NCBI GenBank assembly: GCA_013362805.1
Contig: JABFVL010000044.1
Span: 1 to 63,366, forward strand
Origin: Mycobacteriales bacterium
GTDB taxonomy: Bacteria > Actinomycetota > Actinomycetes > Mycobacteriales > QHCE01
Length of the DNA: 63,366 nucleotides
Direction of reading: 5' to 3'
The notes beneath the pieces were generated by a model, which was not told the origin of the DNA, made no database searches, and worked only from the letters and a program-made list of their open reading frames with translations. The position numbers and the translations under genes are program-made. This document shows positions 15,991 through 25,590 of this stretch, in pieces (within the stretch, counting starts at the first letter, position 1; each line of letters begins with the position of its first letter).

Positions 15991-17172
15991 ATGCGCGGTA
16001 GTGCTTTAGACCTCATATTGCTGGCGATGGGCGTCCTCGCTGGCTTTGTGGGCTACCGCCGAGGGTTTCTGCTAGGCATCTTGTCCTTCGCCGGATTCCT
16101 CGCGGGCGCGCTCACGGGTCTGCAAATAGCGCCGCTAGCCGCGCGAAACATTGATGGGGAAATGGCGCCGCTGGTGGTGGGGCTCGCCATTGTGTTTGGG
16201 TTGGCGCTCATTGGGCAAATCGCGGCTTTCATGGTCGGGGCGGCACTCCGTGATCAACTACGAAGCCAATCCGCGCGAGTCGTCGACGGAATCGGCGGCT
16301 CCATAGTCTCGGTGCTCGCGGTGTTCATCGTGGCGTGGATGGTCGCCGCGCCCTTGGCCTCAGCCCCCGAGCCGTGGCTGGCCTCCCAAGTGCGCCGCTC
16401 CGCGGTGTTGCACACCGTGGACGCGACCGTTCCCGATCCCGTTCGTGGCTTGTATGGCACTTTCGCTGACGCGGTCCGCGACAGCGAGTTCCCCGAGATT
16501 TTTGACGGGTTGACCCCAAGCCCAGCTCGTCCGGTCGCCGCGCCCGACCCAGAACTCCAAGATTCGCCAGTCGTTGACAAGGCGCATCGCTCCGTGGTGA
16601 AAGTGCTTGGCGAAGCGCCCAGCTGTGACCGTCGCTCAGAAGGCACTGGATTCGTGTACGCCCCGAACCGGGTGATGACAAACGCACACGTGGTCGCGGG
16701 CACCAAGACCGTCAAAGTTGAGCTTTACGATCGGCGATACCAAGCACGGGTAGTGCATTACGACCCGCAGCTTGACCTCGCCGTTTTGTACGTGCCGGAT
16801 TTGGATGCCCCAGCGCTGGACTGGGCGCCGCAGGCCGAACGTGCCGATGATGCGATAGTCGTCGGCTATCCACTAGACGGGCCCTACACGGCGGTGTCGG
16901 CGCGGGTGAGGGATCGCCAAACGATCCGGGGGCCAGACATCTACGGGGAATCAACTGTGCACCGTGAGGTGTATTCGATTCGTTCTCAGGTGCGTCCAGG
17001 TAACTCTGGTGGGCCGATGATTTCGCCGAGCGGGCAGGTATATGGCGTGATATTCGCCGCGGCCGCTGATGATCCCGAGACGGGCTACGCGCTCACTGCC
17101 GCCCAGGCCCAGGAGGCGGCGATCCAGGGAACGCAGACGACGCGGGCGGTCGATACTCAGTCTTGTGATTAG
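15991..17172 (+). CDS. marP: Membrane serine protease MarP
   Basis: A 393-residue protein with a CvpA-like N-terminal region of four membrane segments (1-120), a linker and a trypsin-fold periplasmic protease. The triad is His233 (TNAHVV), Asp262 (LDLAVL) and Ser339 (RPGNSGGPM), within a few residues of the mycobacterial numbering. Two cysteines (SCDRRS near 209 and QSCD at the C-terminus) can form the activating disulfide known for MarP. It protects against acid and oxidative stress by cleaving cell-wall hydrolases. The position after the Rv3672c-like gene is conserved. Its last 80 bases overlap the subtilase gene on the other strand. Confidence 0.93.
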   Translation: MRGSALDLILLAMGVLAGFVGYRRGFLLGILSFAGFLAGALTGLQIAPLAARNIDGEMAPLVVGLAIVFGLALIGQIAAFMVGAALRDQLRSQSARVVDGIGGSIVSVLAVFIVAWMVAAPLASAPEPWLASQVRRSAVLHTVDATVPDPVRGLYGTFADAVRDSEFPEIFDGLTPSPARPVAAPDPELQDSPVVDKAHRSVVKVLGEAPSCDRRSEGTGFVYAPNRVMTNAHVVAGTKTVKVELYDRRYQARVVHYDPQLDLAVLYVPDLDAPALDWAPQAERADDAIVVGYPLDGPYTAVSARVRDRQTIRGPDIYGESTVHREVYSIRSQVRPGNSGGPMISPSGQVYGVIFAAAADDPETGYALTAAQAQEAAIQGTQTTRAVDTQSCD

Positions 17173-18577
17173 GTGCGTGGCTGGGATGTGGCTCGATAAA
17201 CACAGTTTCTTGGTCGTCATCGAGTAGCACCGTCATTTGGTCATCAGAGTTGACCACGCTCTGGGCCGGGGGGACAAACACGGTTGTATCTGTTGATCCT
17301 GGCGGTGGTGGTGGCGGCGGTGGTGGCATGGGGGCGCCTGGCAAGTGATCACGAGTAGCTAGGCGGGCAGCAAGGAGCGAATCGGGTTCAAAGCGGGGGC
17401 GGCGGCGTCGGCGCACCCCCATCACGATCACGGCGATCACGACAGCGGTGAAGAGAAGCATCGAGGTAGCGATAATGCTGACGGTGGCACCGATTCGATC
17501 GCGTTCTTTGCTTGAGGGGTCGGCTTTGTTTTGTAGCGACGGCATGTCTGGCCCGCCGGTGGCTTGGCTGCCGGTGTCATCGCCGTGTAGCAGGGGATTG
17601 GTGTCAACGGAGGCAACTTCGGCGCTGACGGCGCGGGTGGGGTTGACGATGCCGTATCCGTATTCGCTGTCTTGGCCTTCTGGCCCGAAGTCCCATGCGG
17701 TTTTGATGAGCCGATTTATAACGTTCTTCGCATCCATGTCCGGGAATTCGGAGCGGACAAGGGCCGCGGTCGCGGCAACGAGGGGTGAGGCGAAGCTCGT
17801 GCCTTGCATGGCGTTGTAGCCACCACCCGGAGCGGCTCCGGTAATTTCGACGGCCGGTGCGGCCAGCACGGTTTCAGGGCCTTGCAGCGAACCTGACCAA
17901 AATTGCCCGTCACGGTTGACGCCGGAGACCGCCAACACGCCGGGTTCTCGGGCTGGGTGCCAGACTTGCGTTCCTCGATCGTTGGACACGTTGCCATCGC
18001 AGGCGACCACGACGACGTCTCGGTTGAGGGCGTAATGCACGGCGTCGGTGAGCGATGCGGCGGTGTCGGCGCTGCCCAGGGAGAGGTTTATGACGGTGGC
18101 GCCATGGTCGACAGCCCATCTGATGGCGGAGGCTACGTGTTCGGCTGAGTCATATTCGTTGTCGGGGTCGAGCACCCGCACGGGCAGAATCTTTGCTTTT
18201 GGGGCTAGCCCCAGGACGCCGCGGCTGTCGTCGTCACGTCCTGCTATTAACCCGGCGACCGTCGTTCCATGCCCTACCACGTCGGTGCGTCCATCGGTGC
18301 TGCCGTCGACGAAGTCCGCTCCGGGGAGTACTTGCCCGGCGAGGTCTGGATGGCTGGCGTCGACGCCGGAGTCGATGACCGCGACTATTTGATCTTCACC
18401 TCGGGCATAGGACCAGGCTTCTTCGGCTCGAAGCATGGACAGTTGCCATTGCTGGTCACGAATGCTGTCGGCGTGGGCGGGTAGCGCTGGGGCGAGCACG
18501 GCGAGGGCAAGCGCGAGTGCGAGCAGTACGCGTGTGCTAGCCCGGCCGAGCTGTGACCCAATACCCATACGGCTCAT
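17093..18577 (-). CDS. Mycosin-like membrane-anchored subtilase (S8)
   Basis: A 494-residue protease with a signal peptide (about 1-36, ending AHA-D), a subtilisin domain with Asp69 (VIDSGVD), His103 (GHGTTVAG) and Ser261 (GTSFASP), and one membrane segment at about 363-387. A Pro-rich cytoplasmic tail of about 105 residues includes nine consecutive prolines. The layout resembles type VII secretion mycosins, but no ESX genes (EccC, EsxA/B) are in the window and the tail is much longer than in mycosins. AGGCGAG precedes the ATG closely; a second ATG lies 3 codons in. The 3' end runs 80 bases into marP on the opposite strand, so the long tail is partly encoded antisense to marP. Confidence 0.85.
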   Translation of the reverse strand: MSRMGIGSQLGRASTRVLLALALALAVLAPALPAHADSIRDQQWQLSMLRAEEAWSYARGEDQIVAVIDSGVDASHPDLAGQVLPGADFVDGSTDGRTDVVGHGTTVAGLIAGRDDDSRGVLGLAPKAKILPVRVLDPDNEYDSAEHVASAIRWAVDHGATVINLSLGSADTAASLTDAVHYALNRDVVVVACDGNVSNDRGTQVWHPAREPGVLAVSGVNRDGQFWSGSLQGPETVLAAPAVEITGAAPGGGYNAMQGTSFASPLVAATAALVRSEFPDMDAKNVINRLIKTAWDFGPEGQDSEYGYGIVNPTRAVSAEVASVDTNPLLHGDDTGSQATGGPDMPSLQNKADPSSKERDRIGATVSIIATSMLLFTAVVIAVIVMGVRRRRRPRFEPDSLLAARLATRDHLPGAPMPPPPPPPPPGSTDTTVFVPPAQSVVNSDDQMTVLLDDDQETVFIEPHPSHAPNHKTEYRPPASSAFPGSPPPGPGRQ

Positions 18578-18619
18578 TCTCGCCTATTGCATGATCTATG
18601 TGCCGCGATAGGGGCTTAT

Positions 18620-19561
18620 CTAAGTGGTTCTTTGTTCTTGTAGGTTCAGCCAGCTGCGTATTTCATCGTTGACGGTAATTGGATCCTCAACTTGTGGGAA
18701 ATGCCCGATATCTTGGAGTTCGCGGTAATGCAGTCCGCGTCCAGCGTATTTCCTGGCCCCACGAGCGGTATTCGGCAAAATGCACGAATCAAGTGCGCCG
18801 TGAATTTGCAAAACCGGCGCCGTAATAAGTGTGCTCATCATTTTCGCGAATCGCCAACCGCTCCGACGGGTAAGAGATCGCATTGCCCATCGGTAATACT
18901 CCATCGCGCAAAAGGCCACCTGCTGAATTTGCATTGCTTGCTGGCACACGGCCACGTGTGCGTCGAACTCTGGTGTGCCCCGCCAGCGCGGCCCGGCCCA
19001 TCGGGTAAAAACATGCCGAATGTATGCGGCATCGTTCTTTGTCACCACGTGTTCATACCGGGGAAGTTGAAAGGCGAAAAGGTTGGCGCTAGCGGTAATT
19101 TGCCGCCGATCGGTCGTCAACGCTTCACGCAGCCTTAGCGGATGCGGGGCACCCAGTGTGATCAACCCACGCACGGATTTGGGATGCAAGACCGCTGTTG
19201 ACCAGCCGATAAAGCCGCCCCAGTCATGACCAATCAAGTAGGCGTCTTCGGCACCCAAAGCGCGAATCAGGCCGGCCGCGTCCGCCGCCAATGTGTAGCC
19301 GTCATAGCCGCGCGGCGGTTTATCCGAACCACCATAACCGCGCAAATCCACAGCAATGGCACGGAATCCAGCGGAGGCAAGATCAGTGAGTTGCTTTCGC
19401 CACGTCCACCAAAAGTCCCCAAAACCATGAAGCAACAAAATCAAAGGACCATTGCCGTCGCACTCCGCCACATGAAAAACCGAACCATTCGCACTAACAG
19501 TGCGATGAGTCCATGGTCCGTCGATGTACACGACGGAATCATCTACACGGCTTTGAGGCAT
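18620..19561 (-). CDS. ephE: Alpha/beta hydrolase, epoxide-hydrolase-like (EphE, Rv3670-like)
   Basis: A 313-residue alpha/beta hydrolase. HGFGDFWWTWR forms the oxyanion region, LIGHDWGGFIGW carries the nucleophile Asp113 (an Asp rather than Ser, as in epoxide hydrolases and haloalkane dehalogenases), and DIGHFPQVEDP carries the catalytic His. A cap domain lies between. The natural substrate is not known; relatives open epoxides. The start MPQSRVDDSVVYIDGPW is typical of the EphE group. It is 42 bases from the subtilase start and may be co-oriented with nhaA and acs upstream. The order marP-protease-ephE-acs matches the mycobacterial region Rv3671c-Rv3667. Confidence 0.87.
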   Translation of the reverse strand: MPQSRVDDSVVYIDGPWTHRTVSANGSVFHVAECDGNGPLILLLHGFGDFWWTWRKQLTDLASAGFRAIAVDLRGYGGSDKPPRGYDGYTLAADAAGLIRALGAEDAYLIGHDWGGFIGWSTAVLHPKSVRGLITLGAPHPLRLREALTTDRRQITASANLFAFQLPRYEHVVTKNDAAYIRHVFTRWAGPRWRGTPEFDAHVAVCQQAMQIQQVAFCAMEYYRWAMRSLTRRSGWRFAKMMSTLITAPVLQIHGALDSCILPNTARGARKYAGRGLHYRELQDIGHFPQVEDPITVNDEIRSWLNLQEQRTT

Positions 19562-19619
19562 TGCCCCACCATAGAGGCAGCGGACCGCATTGGGTCGGCG
19601 GAGCCATATTTCCTAGGCG

Positions 19620-20843
19620 TTAGTTATTCCGAGCACGCAGTCGAAGGCGCAGCGCAAACGCAGCTGCAAGGGAAGCTATTGCCGATCCCATCAACACCGC
19701 GAGTTTTACTCGATCGCGTTGGTCCGCGCTATCAAAAGCCAGTTCGGCAATCAACAAACTCACTGTGAACCCGCAGCCAGCCAAAATGGAGAGAGCGATT
19801 AGATCTCGCCAATGTAGATCGGAAGACAGCGCAGCGACCCGCAGCTTTATAGCCAAGAACGAACCGCTGAGAACGCCAAGGAACTTGCCAACCACCAAAC
19901 CGATCAGGACCGCCCACACAACCCGGTCGCTAGCGAACCCATCCAACATTTTGCTGGAAAGAGCCAAGCCGGCCGCAAAAAACGCGAACAGCGGAACGCA
20001 CAGGCCAGCAGAAATGGGCTGGAAGAGATGTTCCATTCGTTCGGCCGGGGGAAACGTCTCACCAGGGTCGGACTTAACGCGTGTGAGCAAACCCAGAGCT
20101 ACCCCAGCGATCGTCGCGTGAACCCCAGATTCGTACACGAAATACCACGTTCCCAGGGCGATTGGCGCGTAAATAAGCCAGCTCCGTATTCGCAGTTTCT
20201 GTGCCAATGCGTACAACGCGAGCAGTGCGATGGCCCCGCCCAACGCCGGCCACGAAATGTTGGACGTGAAAAGCAGGGCTATCAGCAGAATCGCCCCCAG
20301 ATCATCCACTACGGCGAGGGAAAGCAGAAAGAGGCGAACCGAGGCGGGCAGCGCCGAGGCGGTGACCGCCAAGACGGCGAGCGCGAAAGCGATATCGGTG
20401 GCAACGGGGACAGGCCACGCATCCGATCCACCCGGTGCCCCAGCGGCGATCGCCAGGGCTACCAGCGCGGGCACCAGCATGCCGCCGAGAGCGGCGAACA
20501 CGGGCAAAGCCGCTTGACGCCACTGCCGAAGTTCCCCGACAACAAGTTCGCGCTTGAGCTCAAGCCCAGCCACGAAGAAGAACACCGCGAGTAAGCCGTC
20601 AGCTGCCCAATGCCCGACCGACAATCGCAACCCGCTTGGGCCCAAAGTGGTGTCCCGGACGTCGAAATACCACTGGTCCAGTGGCGAATTCGCGACGACC
20701 AGCGCGAGCACCGTCGCGCCCAGCATGATGATCCCGCCGATGGTTTCGGTGCGAAGATAACGGGCGAACTCCGCGCGGGCATGAACCATTCGATCCCATG
20801 CGCTCGGCGTTTGCCCATCGCCGGAAGTTGAATTACTCGGCAT
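19620..20843 (-). CDS. nhaA: Na+/H+ antiporter NhaA
   Basis: A 407-residue, 12-segment membrane antiporter exchanging internal Na+ for external protons. The ion-binding aspartates are in [11 protein letters not shown], with a third conserved Asp in [12 protein letters not shown]. The N-terminus ([18 protein letters not shown]) is cytoplasmic and leads to the [18 protein letters not shown] helix typical of the family. The start codon lies 11 bases inside the acs coding sequence, so nhaA is translated as the downstream cistron of acs. Pairing an acetate-activating enzyme with a sodium/pH antiporter is consistent with acid or salt stress coupling, but that is inference. Confidence 0.93.
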   Translation of the reverse strand: MPSNSTSGDGQTPSAWDRMVHARAEFARYLRTETIGGIIMLGATVLALVVANSPLDQWYFDVRDTTLGPSGLRLSVGHWAADGLLAVFFFVAGLELKRELVVGELRQWRQAALPVFAALGGMLVPALVALAIAAGAPGGSDAWPVPVATDIAFALAVLAVTASALPASVRLFLLSLAVVDDLGAILLIALLFTSNISWPALGGAIALLALYALAQKLRIRSWLIYAPIALGTWYFVYESGVHATIAGVALGLLTRVKSDPGETFPPAERMEHLFQPISAGLCVPLFAFFAAGLALSSKMLDGFASDRVVWAVLIGLVVGKFLGVLSGSFLAIKLRVAALSSDLHWRDLIALSILAGCGFTVSLLIAELAFDSADQRDRVKLAVLMGSAIASLAAAFALRLRLRARNN

Positions 20844-22779
20844 TGCCCGCCTTCATGCCCTCGGTGATGAGCGCCATCACAGCGGGATCGGCCAAAGTTG
20901 TTACATCGCCAAGTTGACGATTGTCGGCAACATCACGCAACAGCCGGCGCATGATCTTTCCTGAGCGTGTCTTAGGAAGCTCGCTCACAAGCAGGATCTT
21001 CTTCGGCTTCGCGATCGCACCGATTTCTTGGCCTACATGCGCACGCAACTCCGCGATCAGTTCCTCGCTACCCTCATTCTCGCCGCGCAGAATTACAAAG
21101 GCGGCGATGGCTTGACCAGTGGTCGGGTCGGTGGCGCCTACTACAGCCGCTTCGGCTACCGCTGGATGTGAAACGAGCGCCGATTCCACTTCGGTGGTGG
21201 AAATGTTGTGACCCGAGACCAGCATCACGTCATCTACCCGGCCAAGAAGCCACATGTCGCCGTCGTCGTCCTTTTTCGCGCCATCGCCCGCGAAGTAGTA
21301 GCCACGATCGGCGAAGCGTTTCCAATATGTGTCTATGTAACGCTGGTCATCGCCCCAAATAGTGCGAAGCATCGATGGCCAAGGTGCCGTGATAGCGAGA
21401 TATCCACCGGAGCCATTGGAGACCGGTTGGCCATCTGAATCCACCACGGTGGCGCTGATGCCCGGTAGCGGACGCATCGCGGAGCCCGGCTTGGTCGCGG
21501 TGACACCAGGCAAGGGCGAGATCATGATCGCCCCTGTTTCGGTCTGCCACCAGGTATCGACAACCGGGCACCGGTCGCCGCCAATATGTTTCCGGTACCA
21601 CATCCAGGCTTCGGGATTGATGGGTTCGCCGACACTGCCGAGAACTCGAAGCGAAGAAAGATCGAACTTCGCTGGAACTTCATCGCCCCATTTCATGCAG
21701 GTGCGAATAGCTGTTGGTGCGGTGTACAAAATGGAGACTTTGTATTTTTCGACAAGTTCCCACCAACGACCGTTGTGTGGCGTGTTAGGTGTGCCTTCAT
21801 ACAGCACCGCAGTGGCGCGGTTCGCGAGCGGACCGTACACCACATAGCTGTGCCCGGTCACCCAACCGATATCAGCGGTGCACCAGTACACGTCTTGCCC
21901 CGCTTTGTGATCAAACACGGCGTGGTGCGTATAGGCGACTTGTGTCAGATAGCCACCGGTGGTGTGCAAAATGCCTTTCGGTTTACCCGTGGTCCCGGAG
22001 GTATACAGGATGAAAAGCGGATGTTCGGCGTCGAAACCGCGCGCGGTGTGTTCCGTGCTTTGGCTGTCCACCAGCTCGTGCCACCAAATGTCGTTCTGCC
22101 CCATGGCCACGGCTTCATTGTTGCGCCGCACAACGAGCACTTTCTCTACCGTTGTGTGTTGAACCGCCGCGTCCACCGCGGGTTTAAGCGCATACAATTC
22201 GCCCCTGCGATATCCACCATCAGCCGTGATGACCACTTTCACCTGCGCGTCTTCAATGCGTTGGCGCACACTCTCGGCCGAAAACCCGCCGAACACCACA
22301 CTGTGCGGCGCGCCAATGCGCGCGCACGCGAGCATCGCGATCACGGCTTCGGGGATCATGGGCAGGTAAATCATCACCCGATCTCCGGCGTCAACGCCTA
22401 GTTGTATGAGCGCATTAGCGGCCTTACACACTTCATCTTTGAGCTGGGAGTAGGTAATTGTGCGCTGATCACCTGGTTCGCCTTCCCAGTGAAACGCGAC
22501 TTGATCCCCATGTCCGGAATCAACATGGCGGTCCACACAGTTCACCGCCACATTCAATTGTCCGCCGTTGAACCAGCGCGCGTGCGGATGCTCCCATTCC
22601 AGGATGCTGTCCCATGGGCGGTCCCATCGCAGGCGCTGGGCTTGTTGTGCCCAAAAGGCCTCGGTTCCCAAGCCACCCGTGTCAGCACTGGTGACATTTG
22701 CCGCACGAGCTAGATCTGCGGGCGGGGAGAAGCGGCGGAGCTCAGCGGACAGATTCTCAAGTGTGGGGTTCTCCGGCAT
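20833..22779 (-). CDS. acs: Acetate-CoA ligase (acetyl-CoA synthetase)
   Basis: A 648-residue AMP-forming ligase that converts acetate, ATP and CoA to acetyl-CoA. ANL motifs: [20 protein letters not shown] (P-loop), [17 protein letters not shown] (substrate pocket with Trp), [12 protein letters not shown], and the C-terminal [11 protein letters not shown] whose Lys is the usual acetylation/regulation site. The start is set at ATG 22779 because [20 protein letters not shown] is the usual N-terminus; a GTG at 22869 in frame gives an atypical extension. It is divergent from the Fic-like gene and overlaps nhaA by 11 bases. In mycobacteria acs (Rv3667) is regulated by Crp, and crp lies 8 kb to the left here. 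Confidence 0.95.
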   Translation of the reverse strand: MPENPTLENLSAELRRFSPPADLARAANVTSADTGGLGTEAFWAQQAQRLRWDRPWDSILEWEHPHARWFNGGQLNVAVNCVDRHVDSGHGDQVAFHWEGEPGDQRTITYSQLKDEVCKAANALIQLGVDAGDRVMIYLPMIPEAVIAMLACARIGAPHSVVFGGFSAESVRQRIEDAQVKVVITADGGYRRGELYALKPAVDAAVQHTTVEKVLVVRRNNEAVAMGQNDIWWHELVDSQSTEHTARGFDAEHPLFILYTSGTTGKPKGILHTTGGYLTQVAYTHHAVFDHKAGQDVYWCTADIGWVTGHSYVVYGPLANRATAVLYEGTPNTPHNGRWWELVEKYKVSILYTAPTAIRTCMKWGDEVPAKFDLSSLRVLGSVGEPINPEAWMWYRKHIGGDRCPVVDTWWQTETGAIMISPLPGVTATKPGSAMRPLPGISATVVDSDGQPVSNGSGGYLAITAPWPSMLRTIWGDDQRYIDTYWKRFADRGYYFAGDGAKKDDDGDMWLLGRVDDVMLVSGHNISTTEVESALVSHPAVAEAAVVGATDPTTGQAIAAFVILRGENEGSEELIAELRAHVGQEIGAIAKPKKILLVSELPKTRSGKIMRRLLRDVADNRQLGDVTTLADPAVMALITEGMKAGNAE

Positions 22780-22904
22780 GCCGCCACGGTATTGCAGCTT
22801 GACGTGCGCGGCCAGTGACTTGCCGGCATAGCCAATGTCATTCACGATTGAGGGGCCCGGCCAGTCCACGTGGTTCGCTGTTTCGCGCCTGTCAGACTGG
22901 ATCT

Positions 22905-23669
22905 ATGGGCACTGTTACCTCGCTGCGTGACTTGCATGGCGTGGATGAGGCCTGCCAAAACGCGGAAGAGGCGGTGCGGAAACTGCGCATGCACCCGCTG
23001 CTGTTTCGCGCGCACACAAGCCCGGCGCGGCAAGAGAAGGCGGCTCGGGCCCGGGCTGAGTGGGAGTTGCGGGCGGCCTGTGCCAGCGCCGAACTTGACG
23101 GAGCGAGCTGGGCTCGCGAGAACTCGGATGATGTTGAGGCGGTTCGCGCCGGGGTCGTCACCGATCAGCGGGTTCAGGGCGCGTTGCGTTGCTATGCGGA
23201 GCTGCCAAGCCTCATCTCGGTCTGGCGCCGCGCTCCACTGCAAGTGCTGGCGCGATTGCATGTGCTCGCGGCTGTGGGAACACTGGAACCCGCACGGCTC
23301 GGCCGTCCGGAAGGAACCACATCCGAGCTCGTAAATCTTGCCGATTTGGTGATAACCGAGCGCGCAAATTCGGCGATTGTCATGTCGGCGATTGTGCATG
23401 GCGAGTTGTTGCGCTTGACACCGTTTGGTGCGCAGTCCGGCGTTGTCGCGCGGGCATCCGCGCGTGTGACGTGTGCCAGCGCTGGTTTGGATCCGCACCT
23501 GGATGCCGCGGTTGAGCAGATTCACTTGGAGCGTGCTCCGGAATATCTGGGTGCGGCTAAGGCCTACGCCACTGGACGTACTGATGGTGTGCGCGCGTGG
23601 CTGAAACATTGCGCTTTGGCGTATCAGCTCGGCGCTGAGCGAACTCTGGCGGCGTGTGAATCGCTTTAA
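22905..23669 (+). CDS. Fic-like fold protein with degenerate active site
   Basis: A 254-residue helical protein often annotated as an oxidoreductase beside acs in actinobacteria. I see no nucleotide-binding fold. The central VMSAIVHGELLRLTPFGAQSG followed by VVARASARV sits where Fic proteins have HPFxxGNGRxxR, so it looks like a Fic-type scaffold in which the catalytic His and the GNGR signature are lost. An N-terminal SAELDGA segment resembles the Fic inhibitory helix region. It therefore probably does not AMPylate in the standard way. ATG 22905 is 125 bases from the divergent acs start. Function unknown; the Fic relation is inference from the pattern and needs structure-based comparison. 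Confidence 0.65.
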   Translation: MGTVTSLRDLHGVDEACQNAEEAVRKLRMHPLLFRAHTSPARQEKAARARAEWELRAACASAELDGASWARENSDDVEAVRAGVVTDQRVQGALRCYAELPSLISVWRRAPLQVLARLHVLAAVGTLEPARLGRPEGTTSELVNLADLVITERANSAIVMSAIVHGELLRLTPFGAQSGVVARASARVTCASAGLDPHLDAAVEQIHLERAPEYLGAAKAYATGRTDGVRAWLKHCALAYQLGAERTLAACESL

Positions 23670-23676
23670 AAGGATC

Positions 23677-24879
23677 TTATTTAGACACTTTGCTTTTTGT
23701 GGTCGCTGGTTTTCGCATGTCCGCCAAGGGATCATTGGGTGCCGCGATGATCGTTTTAGCCTGGATCGCTTGGGCGGGAGCGGAAATTATATGTTTTTCA
23801 CCAAGGTCGTCATCGGGCCCGAACGTACTCTTTTTTCGCTGTTCAGGGATGTTTTGATCAAGCCCTGGCGAGGCTTCCCCAAGAACATGCAAGAGGTGTT
23901 TTTCTGGGTCCCATGTTTTAGTGTCGCTGCACAGCGCTATTCGGAAAGCACGAACCACCATTTCCGCTTGTTGCGGGTTAGTGATTTTGAGTGGCGTTAG
24001 CGTGGGGTCCATTTTTTCTTGAGTTTGGACTTTTTCCACGATCTTGGCGTAGTGCCCATTAACCCTGGAAGAACGCCGCATTGTTGTCGGGGCGGGAAGA
24101 TGGTCTTTAAGCGCGCTTCGACTGCTCATTTCGTCGAGGCCATTGATATTGCGATATACCGTTGCCACTTTCTCCAAGTCGAATGGCAAGCTGGCCAAGG
24201 CGTTTGCTACGCCCAAGAGATGTTTTGCGCCACGGGCAGCCGCGAATTCGGCGCCCTTTCGATCCAAACTGTTCACCGATTGTTCTTCTTTCCGAGCCCA
24301 GTCCAAGATCGCATACAATTTTTTTGCCAAAGTTTCATTAGGATCTTGAATCTGCAGATTGAACTCTTCACCCTCCGCCAACTTGGTGTGCCTGCTCAAG
24401 GGCTGAGAGCGGCTCAAGGTTGCCAAAACTGGGCCTTCGGTGGCATCTGAGTCAACGGGCACACTTACTTTGGTGACTTTGCTGGTTACGGGGTCTACAA
24501 AACGTCCGACGAAATCCGCGGCGAATGCGGTGCCTTGGGTCTTATTAATAGCGGGTGGTTTAAAGCGGAATGAATCGTCAATGCGTGTGTTTGCGGCATC
24601 AATAAACACTTTTCGTGCGCGCTGAATGTAGTCGTCGAGCTCGCCGGTGTCTTGAAGGGTGGCTTGAAGCTGTGGAAAAACGAGGTCGACGTCATTCTTA
24701 AAGTGACCATCGTCGAGTGTCCGAGAGCCATACAGCAATGTGCCCTTTAAAGAGGCGTCTATTTTTGCCCAGGCGATCTCAATTCGTCGTAGGAGCGCGT
24801 CAGTAGCCATCTCTTGCAATTCATTGGGATCGGTGGCAGGGCGGGCGGACTGTTGTGGGCCCGGTTGTGTGTCCGCCAT
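23677..24879 (-). CDS. AbiEii/AbiGii-type nucleotidyltransferase toxin
   Basis: A 400-residue polymerase-beta-type nucleotidyltransferase. The motif YGSRTLDDGHFKNDVDLVF supplies Gly51-Ser52 and the metal-binding Asp63 and Asp65; FAADFVGRFVDP is likely the third-Asp strand. A helical half follows, with DRKGAEFAAARGAKHLLG, and a disordered C-terminus ends in KSKVSK. AbiEii toxins transfer nucleotides (in MenT relatives, to tRNA 3' ends) and are neutralised by the AbiEi gene product encoded immediately upstream. ATG 24879 is chosen because AGGTGG lies a few bases before it; a GTG at 24888 overlaps the antitoxin stop. The A/T content is higher than in neighbouring housekeeping genes, fitting horizontal acquisition. 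Confidence 0.72.
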   Translation of the reverse strand: MADTQPGPQQSARPATDPNELQEMATDALLRRIEIAWAKIDASLKGTLLYGSRTLDDGHFKNDVDLVFPQLQATLQDTGELDDYIQRARKVFIDAANTRIDDSFRFKPPAINKTQGTAFAADFVGRFVDPVTSKVTKVSVPVDSDATEGPVLATLSRSQPLSRHTKLAEGEEFNLQIQDPNETLAKKLYAILDWARKEEQSVNSLDRKGAEFAAARGAKHLLGVANALASLPFDLEKVATVYRNINGLDEMSSRSALKDHLPAPTTMRRSSRVNGHYAKIVEKVQTQEKMDPTLTPLKITNPQQAEMVVRAFRIALCSDTKTWDPEKHLLHVLGEASPGLDQNIPEQRKKSTFGPDDDLGEKHIISAPAQAIQAKTIIAAPNDPLADMRKPATTKSKVSK

Positions 24880-24881
24880 AT

Positions 24882-25565
24882 TCACCACCTATTTCCTGGT
24901 TTAGTGGCCAACAACGCGGCCCCAACAAAGTCCGAGCCACTGCCCATATCGTTTTGCTTTGCCCAGATGTCGATTTCTTGGGCAATAGTTTCAGGTGAGG
25001 TAAGGCCGGTTTGAAGCATTTTCTCGAGTACTTTGCCGAATGTTTCAAGGTCGATCCCAGCATGAACAAGATCCAACGCTGTTCGTTCAGGGTCGGTGAC
25101 AAGAGCCGTTTTCCAGCTGACTACCGATGATTCTGGAATTTGATATTCCATGCACCTGCCCTCAGTTTGGGCGCTGGACAAAGTTATTCCTGGAGCGACG
25201 AGACAGATGTTCGACGCAATGCCAGGGCTGAAGTAGCCGTATATGTGGGCCGCTCCAAAATGGGAAAGCACAGGGGAGTTTTCTGGTGTGCGGGCCGCTG
25301 CTGGGAGTTCAGGGCGAAGAGCGAGCCACCAGGCGTACACGTCGTCGTATGTTTCCATGTCGTCAAAGCCGCGTATACGCCAGACGTCAACGCGAACCGG
25401 GTTCAGGACTCGGGCTTTAACCATGCCCGCCAGTACGGCGCCGTCAATGCCGAGCGTGCGGGTTTGGGCGGCGGTGATGAACCCGCGTTGGTCTTCGGTG
25501 ATATCCGCGATTGCCCCGACGAGTTCCCATGGTCCCATCGTTTGATCTTCCCAGATCTTCACCAT
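24882..25565 (-). CDS. AbiEi-type antitoxin/transcription regulator
   Basis: A 227-residue protein with an N-terminal winged-helix segment (DITEDQRGFITAAQTRTLGI... VLNPVRVDVWRIRGF), the arrangement of AbiEi_4-type regulators. A C-terminal domain contains PERTALDLVHAGIDLETFGKVLEKML, the pattern common to actinobacterial AbiEi-like antitoxins. It should bind its own promoter and neutralise the nucleotidyltransferase encoded 2 bases downstream. ATG 25565 is used; ATG 25538 (MGPWELVGAIAD), with GGGAAG upstream, is a strong alternative and would remove a 9-residue extension. Together with the toxin this is a complete two-gene type IV toxin-antitoxin or phage-defence module. Confidence 0.72.
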   Translation of the reverse strand: MVKIWEDQTMGPWELVGAIADITEDQRGFITAAQTRTLGIDGAVLAGMVKARVLNPVRVDVWRIRGFDDMETYDDVYAWWLALRPELPAAARTPENSPVLSHFGAAHIYGYFSPGIASNICLVAPGITLSSAQTEGRCMEYQIPESSVVSWKTALVTDPERTALDLVHAGIDLETFGKVLEKMLQTGLTSPETIAQEIDIWAKQNDMGSGSDFVGAALLATKPGNRW

Positions 25566-25590
25566 GCGAGTGTTGTTCAGACGCGCATTG

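Noticed and set aside
17093..18577. Type VII (ESX) secretion locus around the mycosin-like protease
   Set aside because: No EccB, EccC, EccD, EccE or WXG100 genes are present within 20 kb; only the protease resembles that system.
23677..25565. CBASS-type cyclic nucleotide defence
   Set aside because: The nucleotidyltransferase has a GS-DxD site, but the adjacent gene is a winged-helix regulator, not an effector or Cap2/Cap3 protein; the AbiE-type layout fits better.
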